NCBI RefSeq assembly: GCF_016919245.1
Contig: NZ_JAFEJA010000001.1
Coordinates: 4,851,501 to 4,915,500, forward strand
Direction of reading: 5' to 3'
DNA from: Streptomyces zhihengii
GTDB lineage: Bacteria > Actinomycetota > Actinomycetes > Streptomycetales > Streptomycetaceae
Length of the DNA stretch: 64,000 nucleotides
This document shows, piece after piece, positions 1 through 8,549 of this stretch (position 1 is the stretch's first letter; each line of letters begins with the position of its first letter). A program made the position numbers and the translations under genes. The notes beneath the pieces were generated by a model. It made no database searches and was not told where the DNA came from. It was given only the letters and a program-made list of their open reading frames with translations.

Positions 1-1319
1 GTGACCTCGCCGGTGCCCTCCTCGGCGGTGTCGACCAGCAGCAGCCGTCCGTCGTGGGCGGCGACCGCGATCCGCTCGCCCTCCGGGTCGGGTGTCATCT
101 CCAGGACGCGCCCCAGCCCGCCCTGCGCCAGGCGCCGGGGAGGCCGGTCGCCGCTGGCCCGCGGCAGGTACGCGATCTCGACGGCGTCCTCGCCCCCGGC
201 GTCGGTGACATAGGCGACCTGGCCGCCGCTGCCGAGCATCTCCGGCAGCCGCACCCGGACGCCCGGGGTGTCGGCGATGGTCCGCGCGGGCCCGTCGCGG
301 TGGGTGAGCCAGTACAGGCTGCCGCGGACGCCGACCGCGCTCGCCCGGCCCGTCTCGTCGACCGACAGGGCGTCCACATGCCCCGCGGCCGGCACCTGGT
401 AGGTGCGCCGGCCGGCGCGGGGGCCGCCGAGCCGCACCTCCAGGCGGCGCGGGACGGAGCCCGCGGTGAGCTCGTCGACGATCCACAGCTCGCCCGCGCA
501 CTGGTAGACGACCCGGCCGCCGTCGCTCGACGCGTGCCGGGCGTAGAAGGCGTCGTGGTCGGTGTGGCGGAGCAGACCGGTGCCGTCGGGCCGGCAGGAG
601 TAGAGGTTGCCGACGCCCTCGTGGTCGGAGAGGAAGGCGATCCGGCCGCCGGTGCCCGGGTCCCAGCGGTCGGTGCCGGGGCCGCGGACGAACATCGGGC
701 AGTCGAGGTGCCCGTCGATGTCCGGCAGCAGCCGTTCGCCGTGCAGCCACAGCCGGCCCGTGGCGCCGCCCCGGTAGCGCTTCCAGGCGGCCGGCTCGTG
801 CGGCGGCTTGCCGGTCAGCAGCAGGGTGCGGCGTTCGCAGCCGGTGCCGCCGGCCCGGGCGGGGGCGTCGGCGACGTCCGTGACGGCGATGTCGGAGACC
901 GGGCCCCAGGGCAGCCGGCCGCCGGGCGCCCCGTCGACGGGCACGCTGTAGGCCCAGGAGAAGTAGGAGAACGGCTGGCCGTGCGAGGAGACGGCGAGGA
1001 TCTGCCCGTCCGGGGTCCAGCCGCACACCCGGGTGTCGGTCGAGCCCCAGTAGCCGAGCCGCCGCGCGGGCCCGCCGTCCACCGGCACCACATGGATCTC
1101 CGGGTCGAGGCTGCGCCAGTTCGTGTAGGCGATCCGGCTGCCGTCGGGGGAGAAGCGGGGATGGCCCACTCTGGTGCGGTCCACGGTGAGCCGCCAGGCC
1201 CGGCCCGGCCGCTGTCCCTCCGGCGCCAGGGGGGCGACCCAGAGGTCGTCCTCGGCGGCGAAGCACAGCACGTCGTCGTGCAGATGCGGGAAACGGAGAT
1301 ACGCGCCGTGGTCACTCAC
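1..1319 (-). CDS. tricorn/S41-family peptidase, N-terminal beta-propeller (partial)
   Basis: Reading leftward from a GTG at 1319, the first 439 codons run off the window edge without a stop, so the C-terminal part is missing. What is present is a WD40/TolB-like propeller: it opens with YLRFPHLHDDVLCFAAEDDLW and has repeats such as GHPRFSPDGSRIAY, VCGWTPDGQILAV and GGRIAFLSDHEGVGNLY. This opening is typical of Streptomyces S41 peptidases related to tricorn protease, where propellers feed peptides into a serine protease core. The PDZ and S41 catalytic domains should lie to the left, so protease function is inferred. The gene is divergent from the tetR gene. No strong Shine-Dalgarno (SD) sequence is visible beyond a G-run touching the start. 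Confidence 0.82.
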   Translation of the reverse strand, partial: MSDHGAYLRFPHLHDDVLCFAAEDDLWVAPLAPEGQRPGRAWRLTVDRTRVGHPRFSPDGSRIAYTNWRSLDPEIHVVPVDGGPARRLGYWGSTDTRVCGWTPDGQILAVSSHGQPFSYFSWAYSVPVDGAPGGRLPWGPVSDIAVTDVADAPARAGGTGCERRTLLLTGKPPHEPAAWKRYRGGATGRLWLHGERLLPDIDGHLDCPMFVRGPGTDRWDPGTGGRIAFLSDHEGVGNLYSCRPDGTGLLRHTDHDAFYARHASSDGGRVVYQCAGELWIVDELTAGSVPRRLEVRLGGPRAGRRTYQVPAAGHVDALSVDETGRASAVGVRGSLYWLTHRDGPARTIADTPGVRVRLPEMLGSGGQVAYVTDAGGEDAVEIAYLPRASGDRPPRRLAQGGLGRVLEMTPDPEGERIAVAAHDGRLLLVDTAEEGTGEV

Positions 1320-1467
1320 CCCCCAATGCTTTCCGCGCCCCGGGGGTGCGGCAACTCGTGGCACCGGGTGGATTCCGGGGGCGGCCAGGGGGCTGCCCGC
1401 ACGCCGGCGTGACGGCCCGAGGGCGCGGCGGGGACGGCCCCGGGTGCGGCGTGACCCACTCCACAAG

Positions 1468-1480
1468 CGAAACGGTTTCG
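1468..1480. promoter_or_regulatory. TetR-type operator, copy 1
   Basis: CGAAACGGTTTCG is a 13-bp near-perfect palindrome (CGAAAC-N-GTTTCG). Its exact reverse complement recurs at 1515-1527, 47 bp away. It lies in the S41 peptidase/tetR intergenic region, so it could also touch the divergent peptidase promoter. Binding by the adjacent TetR protein is inferred from position and symmetry. Confidence 0.65.
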
Positions 1481-1514
1481 TTTCGCTGGACCGGTGGGAT
1501 ACCTTCGAGGTGTA

Positions 1515-1527
1515 CGAAACCGTTTCG
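1515..1527. promoter_or_regulatory. TetR-type operator, copy 2
   Basis: CGAAACCGTTTCG is the reverse complement of the site at 1468-1480. It sits 25 bases before the tetR start, where a bound repressor would block the tetR promoter or early transcript. Two matching operators suggest autoregulation, with the downstream MMPL exporter co-controlled. Confidence 0.65.
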
Positions 1528-1552
1528 TTCAGCGACGCCCGGGGAGGACGCC

Positions 1553-2128
1553 ATGACCACGCGCAGCAGGCTGACCCCCGAGCGTGAGACAGAGCTGTAC
1601 ACCGCGGTGCTCGACCTGCTGCGCGAGGTCGGATACGACGCCCTCACCATGGACGCCGTCGCCGGCCGCACCCGTGCCAGCAAGGCCACCCTCTACCGCC
1701 AGTGGGGGAGCAAGGCCGAGCTGGTCGTCAAGGCGATGAGGCACAACAAGCCCGCCGGTTTCGGCGACATCGACACCGGCAGCCTGCACGGCGACTTCCA
1801 CGCGATGCTCGACCGCACGGACGACTGTCAGATGGAGAAGGACTCCGCGCTGATGCGGGGCCTCGCCCAGGCGATCCACACCAACCCCGATCTGCACGAG
1901 GCGCTGCGCGACCTGCTGATCGAGCCCGAGATGTCGGGGCTCGACGTGCTGCTGCGCAGAGCCGTGGACCGGGGCGAGATCCGGCGCGACAATCCGGCGC
2001 TGGGCTATGTCGTCCACATGATGATCGGGGCCTTCGTGGCCCGCCAGATGATCGAGGACCGGACACCCGACCGGGCCTTCCTGACCGACTATCTGGACGC
2101 CGTCGTGCTCCCCGCACTCGCCGCCTGA
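1553..2128 (+). CDS. TetR family transcriptional repressor
   Basis: A 191-residue protein with the TetR helix-turn-helix at about residues 28-52 (ALTMDAVAGRTRASKATLYR, then QWGSK). The C-terminal ligand domain ends in a helical segment like the usual TetR dimer face. The start is ATG 1553, with GGGGAGG just upstream. The reading frame stays open further upstream, but that part crosses both operators. It precedes an MMPL exporter on the same strand, and two identical palindromes lie in its promoter. The inferred role is a ligand-released repressor of itself and the exporter. The ligand is unknown. Confidence 0.9.
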   Translation: MTTRSRLTPERETELYTAVLDLLREVGYDALTMDAVAGRTRASKATLYRQWGSKAELVVKAMRHNKPAGFGDIDTGSLHGDFHAMLDRTDDCQMEKDSALMRGLAQAIHTNPDLHEALRDLLIEPEMSGLDVLLRRAVDRGEIRRDNPALGYVVHMMIGAFVARQMIEDRTPDRAFLTDYLDAVVLPALAA

Positions 2129-2303
2129 TCACCCAAGGTCCCGGAGTCTCCCCACTCCGGCCTCTCGGAGCCCCCACCTCCGCGGTCCCCTCTCCCCGGA
2201 TCAACCAGCACGATCCGCTCACCCGCAGCACCTGACGCGCGCCGCTCTCGTCGTCGGGCCGGCTCCCCCTGCCCTGTTCATCTCACACACGGGAGTAGCC
2301 CTC

Positions 2304-4475
2304 GTGGCCTCGTTCCTCTACAAGCTCGGCCGGCTGGCGTTCCGCCGCCGCCGACTCGTCGCCCTGCTGTGGGTGGCCCTGCTGGCACTCGCCGGTTTCG
2401 GCGCGGCGTCCGCGCCCACCGCCACCTCCTCGTCCTTCTCGATCCCCGGCACGGAGGCCCAGAAGGCCTTCGACCTGCTGGAGGAGAGGTTCCCCGGCGG
2501 CAGCGCCGACGGAGCCACCGCCCGCGTCGTCTTCAAGGCCCCGGCCGACGCGAAGATGACCGACGCCGAGCCGAAGGCCGTCGTCACCGACGCCATCACC
2601 GCGCTGAAGTCGGGCTCGGACCAGATCGCCTCGGTCAGCGACCCCTACACCGCGCAGGCCGTCTCGCAGGACGGCTCCACCGCCTATGTCTCGGTGACGT
2701 ACAAGGTCAACTCCATGGAGCTGACCGACGCCACCCGGGACGCGCTGGAGAAGACCGGCGAGAGCGCGCAGAAGAGCGGGCTGACCGTCGAGATCGGCGG
2801 TGACGCCCTCCAAGCCATGCCCCACACCGGGGCGGGCGAGATCATCGGTGTGATCATCGCCGGCGTGGTGCTGGTCATCACCTTCGGTTCGCTCGTCGCC
2901 GCCGGTCTGCCGCTGCTCACGGCGATCATCGGCGTCGGCATCGGCATCTCCACCATCACCGCCCTGGCCAGCGTGCTGGACCTCGGCACCACCACGTCGA
3001 CGCTGGCCATGATGATCGGCCTCGCCGTCGGCATCGACTACGCGCTCTTCATCGTCTCCCGCTACCGGGCCGAGCTGGCCGAGGGCCGGGAGCACGAGGA
3101 GGCCGCCGGACGCGCGGTCGGCACCGCGGGCTCCGCGGTCGTCTTCGCCGGTCTGACCGTCGTCATCGCCCTGGTGGGCCTCGCCGTCGTCAACATCCCG
3201 ATGCTCAGCAAGATGGGCTTCGCCGCCGCCGGCACGGTCGTCATCGCGGTGCTCATCGCGCTGACGCTCATCCCCGCGCTCCTCGGCTTCGCCGGGAACA
3301 AGGTCCTCGGCCGCAAGGCGCGCAAGGGCCTGCCCGCCTCCGAGAAGCCGAACGCCGGCACCCGCTGGGCCCGCTTCGTGCTGCGCCGTCCGGTCACCGT
3401 GCTGCTCGTCGCGGTCGCGGGGCTCGCCGCCGTCGCCGTGCCCGCGGCGTCGCTCCAGGTCGGTCTGCCCGACGACGGCTCCCAGCCCGTGAGCACCACC
3501 CAGCGCCAGGCGTACGACCTGCTCTCCGACGGCTTCGGCCCCGGGTTCAACGGGCCGCTGATGGTCGTCGTGGACGGCGACAAGGCCGCGGCCGACCGCA
3601 CCATCGAGATCGTCAAGGACCTGCCGGGCACGGCCGCCGTCACCCCGGCGACGCCCAACAAGGCCGGCGACACCTCGATGATCACGGTCATCCCGAAGGA
3701 CCGGCCCTCCTCCGCGGCCACCGAGGACCTGGTCCACGACATCCGCGCCAAGAGCGGCGACGACGTCTACGTCACCGGCGCCACCGCGATGAACATCGAC
3801 TTCTCGGAGAAGATGAACGACGCGCTGGTGCCCTACCTCGCGCTGGTCGTGGGCCTCGCCTTCCTGCTGCTGATGCTGGTCTTCCGCTCGATCCTGGTGC
3901 CCCTCAAGGCGGCGCTCGGCTTCCTGCTGTCGGTCGTCGCGGCGCTCGGCGCGGTCGTGGCCGTCTTCCAGTGGGGCTGGCTGGGCTCGGTCTTCGGCGT
4001 GGAGCAGACCGGTCCGATCATGTCGATGATGCCGATCTTCATGATCGGTGTGGTCTTCGGTCTGGCCATGGACTACGAGGTCTTCCTCGTGACGCGGATG
4101 CGGGAGGCGTACGTCCACGGCGAGCGGCCCGGCGAGGCGATCGTGACCGGCTTCCGGCACGGCGCCCGGGTGGTCTCCGCGGCGGCCGTCATCATGATCG
4201 CGGTCTTCGCCGGGTTCATCGGCTCCAGCGAGCAGATGGTCAAGATGATCGGCTTCGGCCTCGCGATCGCCGTCGTCTTCGACGCGTTCGTGGTCCGTAT
4301 GGCGATCGTGCCCGCGGTGCTGGCCCTGCTCGGCCACAAGGCGTGGTGGCTGCCGCGCTGGCTGGACCGGATCCTGCCCAACGTGGACGTCGAGGGCGAG
4401 AAGCTGCACAAGCAGCTCGCCGACGAGCCCGGCAGCGGAGGGCCGGACGAGGACCGCGAACTGGTCCGCGTCTGA
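2304..4475 (+). CDS. MMPL/RND family membrane transporter
   Basis: A 723-residue MMPL-family export pump. The order is: one membrane helix at about residues 14-34, a periplasmic-type domain to about 170, a block of five helices (about 175-330), another helix near 365, a second soluble domain, and a final five-helix block (about 510-680). This is the doubled RND layout. The proton-relay Asp-Tyr pair appears twice, in GLAVGIDYALFIVSRYR (about 238-254) and GLAMDYEVFLVTRMRE (about 585-600). The start is GTG 2304 after GGGAG. It follows the TetR gene by 175 bases and is probably its target. Related actinobacterial proteins export lipids or antibiotics; the substrate here cannot be read from sequence. 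Confidence 0.9.
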   Translation: MASFLYKLGRLAFRRRRLVALLWVALLALAGFGAASAPTATSSSFSIPGTEAQKAFDLLEERFPGGSADGATARVVFKAPADAKMTDAEPKAVVTDAITALKSGSDQIASVSDPYTAQAVSQDGSTAYVSVTYKVNSMELTDATRDALEKTGESAQKSGLTVEIGGDALQAMPHTGAGEIIGVIIAGVVLVITFGSLVAAGLPLLTAIIGVGIGISTITALASVLDLGTTTSTLAMMIGLAVGIDYALFIVSRYRAELAEGREHEEAAGRAVGTAGSAVVFAGLTVVIALVGLAVVNIPMLSKMGFAAAGTVVIAVLIALTLIPALLGFAGNKVLGRKARKGLPASEKPNAGTRWARFVLRRPVTVLLVAVAGLAAVAVPAASLQVGLPDDGSQPVSTTQRQAYDLLSDGFGPGFNGPLMVVVDGDKAAADRTIEIVKDLPGTAAVTPATPNKAGDTSMITVIPKDRPSSAATEDLVHDIRAKSGDDVYVTGATAMNIDFSEKMNDALVPYLALVVGLAFLLLMLVFRSILVPLKAALGFLLSVVAALGAVVAVFQWGWLGSVFGVEQTGPIMSMMPIFMIGVVFGLAMDYEVFLVTRMREAYVHGERPGEAIVTGFRHGARVVSAAAVIMIAVFAGFIGSSEQMVKMIGFGLAIAVVFDAFVVRMAIVPAVLALLGHKAWWLPRWLDRILPNVDVEGEKLHKQLADEPGSGGPDEDRELVRV

Positions 4476-4620
4476 TCACGGGCCGGGCCCCGCGCCCGGC
4501 CCCTCGGACCCGGGAGTCCCCGGCCGGCCGGCAGGCGGCCGGGGGCCGGTGCCCAGGCACCGGAGGAGCGAACTCCCGGACGCGCGACGGCACCGTGGGG
4601 ACGGGGGCCGTCGCGCGGTG

Positions 4621-4662
4621 AAGGCCGCTCCGGCCGGGCATCGGCCCGGCCGGAGCGGCCTT
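4621..4662. terminator. bidirectional hairpin terminator
   Basis: A perfect 19-bp stem (4621-4639 with 4644-4662) around a 4-base ATCG loop, flanked by AA/TT on both sides. It lies between the convergent MMPL and SsgA-like genes and can serve both. The rest of 4476-4770 is low-complexity GC-rich sequence with no recognisable gene. Confidence 0.85.
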
Positions 4663-4770
4663 TCGCCGTGGGGGCGCTCCGTGCGCACGGGGCGCGGCCA
4701 CCGGGCGGGCGGGCCGCGCGAGGCCGCCGGGCCGCGCGGCCGGGTCGCCGGGCCGCGGCCTCGCCGGGCG

Positions 4771-5220
4771 TCAGGCGGTGGTGGCCGTGGGGGTGGTGGG
4801 TTCCGCCGCCGGGGCGGCCGCCGCGGGCGCGGCCGTCGCGGGGCCGCCGCCGGGGGCGGTGGCAGCGGTGGGGGCGGTTCCGGGGGCGGTGGCGGCCACC
4901 GCGTAGGTGTGGCGGAGGAAGCGGAGCAGGGTCTTCGCCTCGAACTGCACCACGGCGACCCCGTCGCGGGTGTGGAACTCGACCACCGCCTGCACCCGGC
5001 CGCAGGGCCAGACCTCTATGTCGCCCCGCCTGACCGGCGCCTTCAGGCCCGTCTCCAGGAGTTCACGGGGGAAGGTCCACTCCCGGCCGCTGGGGAAGGA
5101 GAAGCAGACGGAGGCGGGGTCCTCGGTGGGGTCGTAGCGGAGCGAGACGCGGACGGGGCGGTACTGGGGAGCGTCGGTGACGATTCGACCTCGTGCGTTT
5201 TCCATGACGGCGGGGGACAT
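4771..5220 (-). CDS. ssgE: SsgA-like sporulation/cell division regulator (SALP)
   Basis: A small SsgA-family protein (149 residues). Residues about 18-105 match the SALP fold, with VRVSLRYDPTEDPASVCFSF, WTFPRELLETGL and GDIEVWPCG. The tail from about 108 is a low-complexity Ala/Pro/Thr run. SALPs are confined to sporulating actinomycetes and steer septum and wall-remodelling enzymes during sporulation. An ATG at 5220 is preferred because GAGGAG lies 9 bases ahead. A further in-frame ATG lies upstream at 5253 and one inside at 5205. The ssgE name rests on remembered gene order near a PBP and pmt, not on a search, so the paralogue identity is uncertain. Confidence 0.8.
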   Translation of the reverse strand: MSPAVMENARGRIVTDAPQYRPVRVSLRYDPTEDPASVCFSFPSGREWTFPRELLETGLKAPVRRGDIEVWPCGRVQAVVEFHTRDGVAVVQFEAKTLLRFLRHTYAVAATAPGTAPTAATAPGGGPATAAPAAAAPAAEPTTPTATTA

Positions 5221-5336
5221 CGGCCGGCTCCTCACACTCGTCTGCTTTGTCATCTAATGTCCCATATTTCCGATAGAACGCCCGTTCACCTCCGCTCCGG
5301 CGGCCGAGGCCGACCGCACCTGTGACCCATGCGCTC

Positions 5337-5353
5337 TTGCAAGCACTTCGCAA
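5337..5353. promoter_or_regulatory. Nur-like box upstream of the nickel/cobalt transporter
   Basis: TTGCAAGCACTTCGCAA fits the remembered Streptomyces Nur consensus tTGCaa-N5-ttGCAA with one mismatch. The dyad extends to CTCTTGC...GCAAGAG (5334-5356). A possible -10, TATCAT, lies at 5362-5367, so a bound repressor would sit over the -35 region (TTGCAA at 5337). This suggests nickel-dependent repression of the operon starting at 5404. No B12 riboswitch core was seen here. Confidence 0.65.
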
Positions 5354-5403
5354 GAGGGCTCTATCATTGGCCGGTTATTCGTCTGTCCGAAGCGAGGCTT
5401 CCC

Positions 5404-6483
5404 ATGCATGTGCCCGATGGATTCATCGACGCACCCGTCTCCGTGGCCGCCGGGGTCGTGGCCGCGGGCGCGGTCGCCGTCAGCCTGCGCGGCGCCCGGC
5501 GCGAGCTGGGCGGCACGGACGCCGGCCCGGCCGGCGCCGAGCGCACCGCGCCCCTCGCCGGGCTCGTCGCGGCCTTCGTCTTCGCCGTGCAGATGCTCAA
5601 TTTCCCGGTGGCCGCCGGGACCAGCGGCCACCTCCTCGGCGGGGCGCTCGCGGCGATCCTCGTCGGGCCGTACACCGGGGTGCTCTGCATAGCCGTGGTG
5701 CTGCTGATGCAGGGCGTCCTCTTCGCCGACGGCGGGCTGACCGCCCTCGGGGTGAACATCACGGTGATGGGCGTCGTCACCGTCGTCGTCGCGTACGCCC
5801 TCTTCCGGGGACTGGTCACGGTCCTGCCGAGGACCCGGCGGTCCGTCACCGCGGCCTCCTTCGTCGCGGCGCTGGTCTCCGTGCCCGCGTCGGCCGCCGC
5901 GTTCACGCTGCTCTACGCGATCGGGGGCGTCACCGAGGTCCCGATCGGCTCGGTCCTCACCGCCATGGTCGGCGTGCACGTCCTCATCGGCATCGGCGAG
6001 GCCGCGATCACCGCGCTGACCGTCGGCGCCGTGCTCGCCGTGCGCCCGGACCTGGTCCACGGGGCCCGGGGGCTGTCGGCACCGCTGAAGCTGCGCGTCG
6101 GCGGGGAGCTGGTCGACGCCCCCGCCGCCGAGCCCGCCCCCGCCCGGCCCCGCTCGTCCCGGGCGGTGTGGGCGGGCGGTCTGATCGCCTCGCTGGTGCT
6201 GGCCGGCTTCGTCTCCTTCTACGCCTCCGCCAGCCCGGACGGCCTGGAGAAGGTGGCCTCCGACAAGGGCTTCGACCGGTCCGTCGAGGAGCACGCGGCC
6301 GCGGACTCGCCGCTCGCCGACTACGGCGTGGAGAGCGTCTCCGACGCGCGGATCTCCGGCGGCCTCGCCGGGGTGATCGGCGTCGGCGCCACCGTGGCCC
6401 TGGGCAGCGGGATCTTCTACGTCGTCCGCCGCCGCAGGGCGGCGGACGACCACCGGAGCACCTCCGCCGGGAGCTCCGCCTGA
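5404..6483 (+). CDS. cbiM: ECF transporter substrate-binding subunit, fused CbiM/NikM + NikN
   Basis: A 359-residue membrane protein starting MHVPDGFID. In CbiM/NikM the free N-terminus and His2 bind the metal, so the ATG at 5404 is the functional start. A second ligand-type His lies in SGHLLGG (about residue 75). Residues 1-240 hold the multi-helix S component. The C-terminal third, with PDGLEKVASDKGF and a final helix, is the NikN/PDGL partner normally encoded separately. It imports Ni2+ or Co2+ with the T and A subunits encoded next. The Nur-like box favours nickel. The stop is 1 base before the cbiQ start. Confidence 0.88.
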   Translation: MHVPDGFIDAPVSVAAGVVAAGAVAVSLRGARRELGGTDAGPAGAERTAPLAGLVAAFVFAVQMLNFPVAAGTSGHLLGGALAAILVGPYTGVLCIAVVLLMQGVLFADGGLTALGVNITVMGVVTVVVAYALFRGLVTVLPRTRRSVTAASFVAALVSVPASAAAFTLLYAIGGVTEVPIGSVLTAMVGVHVLIGIGEAAITALTVGAVLAVRPDLVHGARGLSAPLKLRVGGELVDAPAAEPAPARPRSSRAVWAGGLIASLVLAGFVSFYASASPDGLEKVASDKGFDRSVEEHAAADSPLADYGVESVSDARISGGLAGVIGVGATVALGSGIFYVVRRRRAADDHRSTSAGSSA

Positions 6484-6484
6484 C

Positions 6485-7246
6485 ATGGGCGCGGGACACG
6501 CGCACCGGCTCTACCGGCACGGCCGCTCGCCCGTGCACACCCTGCCGGCGCACTGCAAGCTGATCGCCGTCCTGTGCTTCGTGCTGATCGTGGTCTCCAC
6601 CCCGCGCGAGGCGGTCTGGGCCTTCGGCGTCTACGCCGTGCTGCTCGCCGGGGTGACCGCGGCGGCCCGGATCCCCGCCGGCTTCGTGCTGAAGCGGCTG
6701 CTGGTGGAGATCCCGTTCGTCGCCTTCGCGCTGCTGATGCCCTTCGTCGTGCCGGGGGAGCGGACCGAGGTGCTCGGCGTCGCGCTGAGCGTCCCCGGGC
6801 TGTGGGGCGCGTGGAACATCCTGGCCAAGGGCACCCTCGGCGTCGCCGCCTCCGTGCTGCTCGCCTCGACCACCGAGCTGCGTTCGCTGCTGCTCGGCCT
6901 CCAGCGGCTGCGGCTGCCGTCGCTGCTCGTGCAGATCGCCTCGTTCATGATCCGCTACGGGGACGTGATCGCCGACGAGATGCGCCGGATGTCCGTCGCC
7001 CGGCGGTCCCGGGGCTTCGAGGCCCGCGGGGTGCGGCACTGGGGCGTGCTCGCCAAGTCCGCGGGCGCCCTCTTCATCCGCTCCTACGAGCGGGGCGAGC
7101 GGGTCCACCTGGCGATGGTCAGCCGGGGCTACACCGGGACGATGCCCGTCCTGGAGGACGTACGGGCCACCCGTGCCCAGTGGACGTACGCCGCCGCACT
7201 GCCCGTGGCCGCCCTCGCGGTCTGTCTGCTGGGATGGAACCTGTGA
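6485..7246 (+). CDS. cbiQ: ECF transporter T component (CbiQ/NikQ)
   Basis: A 253-residue integral membrane protein of the CbiQ family with about five helices. It carries two cytoplasmic coupling motifs, ARRSRGFEARG (about 170-180) and VSRGYTG (about 212-218), which in ECF transporters contact the ATPase. It transmits ATP hydrolysis to the metal-binding M/N subunit. It is tightly packed between cbiM (1-base gap) and cbiO (4-base overlap), so it is co-translated in the metal uptake operon. Confidence 0.9.
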   Translation: MGAGHAHRLYRHGRSPVHTLPAHCKLIAVLCFVLIVVSTPREAVWAFGVYAVLLAGVTAAARIPAGFVLKRLLVEIPFVAFALLMPFVVPGERTEVLGVALSVPGLWGAWNILAKGTLGVAASVLLASTTELRSLLLGLQRLRLPSLLVQIASFMIRYGDVIADEMRRMSVARRSRGFEARGVRHWGVLAKSAGALFIRSYERGERVHLAMVSRGYTGTMPVLEDVRATRAQWTYAAALPVAALAVCLLGWNL

Positions 7247-8022
7247 CCGGTACCGACGCACCCCGAACCCCCGCTCCGCCCTCGCTCGACGTGCGCGGCC
7301 TCGCCTACGCCTACCCCGACGGGCACCAGGCCCTGTTCGGGGTCGACCTCACCGTCGGGCGCGGGGAACGGGTGGCGCTGCTCGGCCCCAACGGCGCCGG
7401 GAAGACGACGCTGGTGCTCCACCTCAACGGCATCCTCACCGGCGGCGTCGGCACCGTCACCGTCGCCGGGCTGCCCGTGGCCAGGGCGAACCTCGCCGAG
7501 ATCCGCCGCCGGGTCGGCATCGTCTTCCAGGACCCGGACGACCAGCTCTTCATGCCGACCGTCCGCGAGGACGTCGCCTTCGGCCCCGCCGCCGGCGGAC
7601 TGCGCGGCCCGGCCCTCCAGGAGCGGGTCCTCGCGGCGCTGCGGCAGGTCGGGATGGAGGAGTTCGCCGACCGGCCGCCGCACCACCTCTCCTTCGGGCA
7701 GCGGCGCCGGGTGGCGGTCGCGACGGTGCTCGCCATGGAGCCGGAGATCCTGGTGCTGGACGAGCCCTCGTCCAACCTGGACCCGGCGTCGCGCCGGGAA
7801 CTCGCCGACATCCTGCGCGCCCTGGACGTCACCGTCCTGATGGTCACCCACGACCTGCCGTACGCGCTGGAGCTGTGCCCGCGCTCGGTGATCCTCAGCG
7901 AGGGGGTCATCGCCGCCGACGGCGGGACGCAGGACCTGCTGAGCGACGACGCCCTGATGCGGACCCACCGGCTGGAGCTGCCCTTCGGCTTCGACCCCTC
8001 GTCCGTGACAATGGGCGCGTGA
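7243..8022 (+). CDS. cbiO: ECF transporter ATPase (CbiO/NikO)
   Basis: An ABC ATPase of 259 residues. It has Walker A GPNGAGKTT (about 47-55), a Q-loop FQDPDDQLF, the signature LSFGQRRRVAVA, Walker B ILVLDEPSSNLDP and the switch His in VTHD. DPDDQLF is typical of CbiO-type ATPases. The start is taken as GTG 7243, which overlaps the cbiQ stop by GTGA; an in-frame ATG at 7234 is the alternative. It powers nickel/cobalt uptake with the two genes before it. Confidence 0.9.
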   Translation: MTGTDAPRTPAPPSLDVRGLAYAYPDGHQALFGVDLTVGRGERVALLGPNGAGKTTLVLHLNGILTGGVGTVTVAGLPVARANLAEIRRRVGIVFQDPDDQLFMPTVREDVAFGPAAGGLRGPALQERVLAALRQVGMEEFADRPPHHLSFGQRRRVAVATVLAMEPEILVLDEPSSNLDPASRRELADILRALDVTVLMVTHDLPYALELCPRSVILSEGVIAADGGTQDLLSDDALMRTHRLELPFGFDPSSVTMGA

Positions 8023-8510
8023 ACGACGACCACACCGCCGCCCCGGCGTCGCTGCTCATCGACGACCAGCTCTGCTTCGCGCTGTACGCGGCCCAGCGCG
8101 CGGTGACCGCGGCCTACCGCCCGCTGCTCGCGGACCTGGGGCTGACCTATCCCCAGTACCTGACGATGCTGGTGCTGTGGGAGCGCGGCGAGGTGCCCGT
8201 CAAGGAGCTGGCCGCCGCGCTGCGGCTGGACTACGGCACCGTCTCGCCGCTGCTCAAGCGGCTGGAGTCGGCCGGTCTGGTGCGCCGTGAGCGTTCGGCG
8301 GCGGACGAGCGCTCGGTGCTGCTGCTGCTCACCGAGGAGGGCGCGGCCCTGCGGGAGCGGGCCCGGCGGGTGCCCGAGGAGCTGATGCGCAGCACCGGTC
8401 TGGACGCGCCGGAGGTCGCCCGGCTGCGGGACGAGCTGCACCGGCTGGCCCGGACGGCCTCCTCGCCGGAGGACCGGCGGGCCGCCGAGGCGGGCACTAC
8501 CCCCGGGTAA
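8019..8510 (+). CDS. ohrR: OhrR, MarR-family organic peroxide sensor
   Basis: A 163-residue MarR protein. IDDQLCFALYAAQRAV places Cys19 where OhrR proteins carry their peroxide-reactive cysteine. The winged helix spans about 52-100 (VKELAAALRLDYGTVSPLLK, then RLESAGLVRRERS). Oxidation of this Cys releases OhrR from DNA and derepresses ohr. The gene starts with a GTG that overlaps the cbiO stop by 4 bases, so it is translationally coupled to the metal transporter operon. Its normal partner ohr follows 117 bases later with its own promoter. Confidence 0.88.
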   Translation: MNDDHTAAPASLLIDDQLCFALYAAQRAVTAAYRPLLADLGLTYPQYLTMLVLWERGEVPVKELAAALRLDYGTVSPLLKRLESAGLVRRERSAADERSVLLLLTEEGAALRERARRVPEELMRSTGLDAPEVARLRDELHRLARTASSPEDRRAAEAGTTPG

Positions 8511-8535
8511 CACCCGGGCGGGGCTCGGATACATT
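8507..8535 (+). promoter_or_regulatory. candidate ohr promoter
   Basis: GTAACA (8507-8512), a 17-base spacer and TACATT (8530-8535) resemble a housekeeping promoter overlapping the ohrR stop codon. ATACATTGTG around the -10 is weakly palindromic and could be part of an OhrR site; this is tentative. Confidence 0.35.
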
Positions 8536-8549
8536 GTGGGCGATGCAGT

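Noticed and set aside
2283..4409. A 708-codon minus-strand frame antisense to the MMPL gene
   Set aside because: It is a shadow frame rich in Asp/His/Gly/Arg with no recognisable fold; the MMPL frame is conserved.
5221..5403. A B12 riboswitch before the CbiM-type operon
   Set aside because: Conserved core segments such as GCCACTG and the GGTG..A.TCC box are not found; a Nur-like box is present instead.
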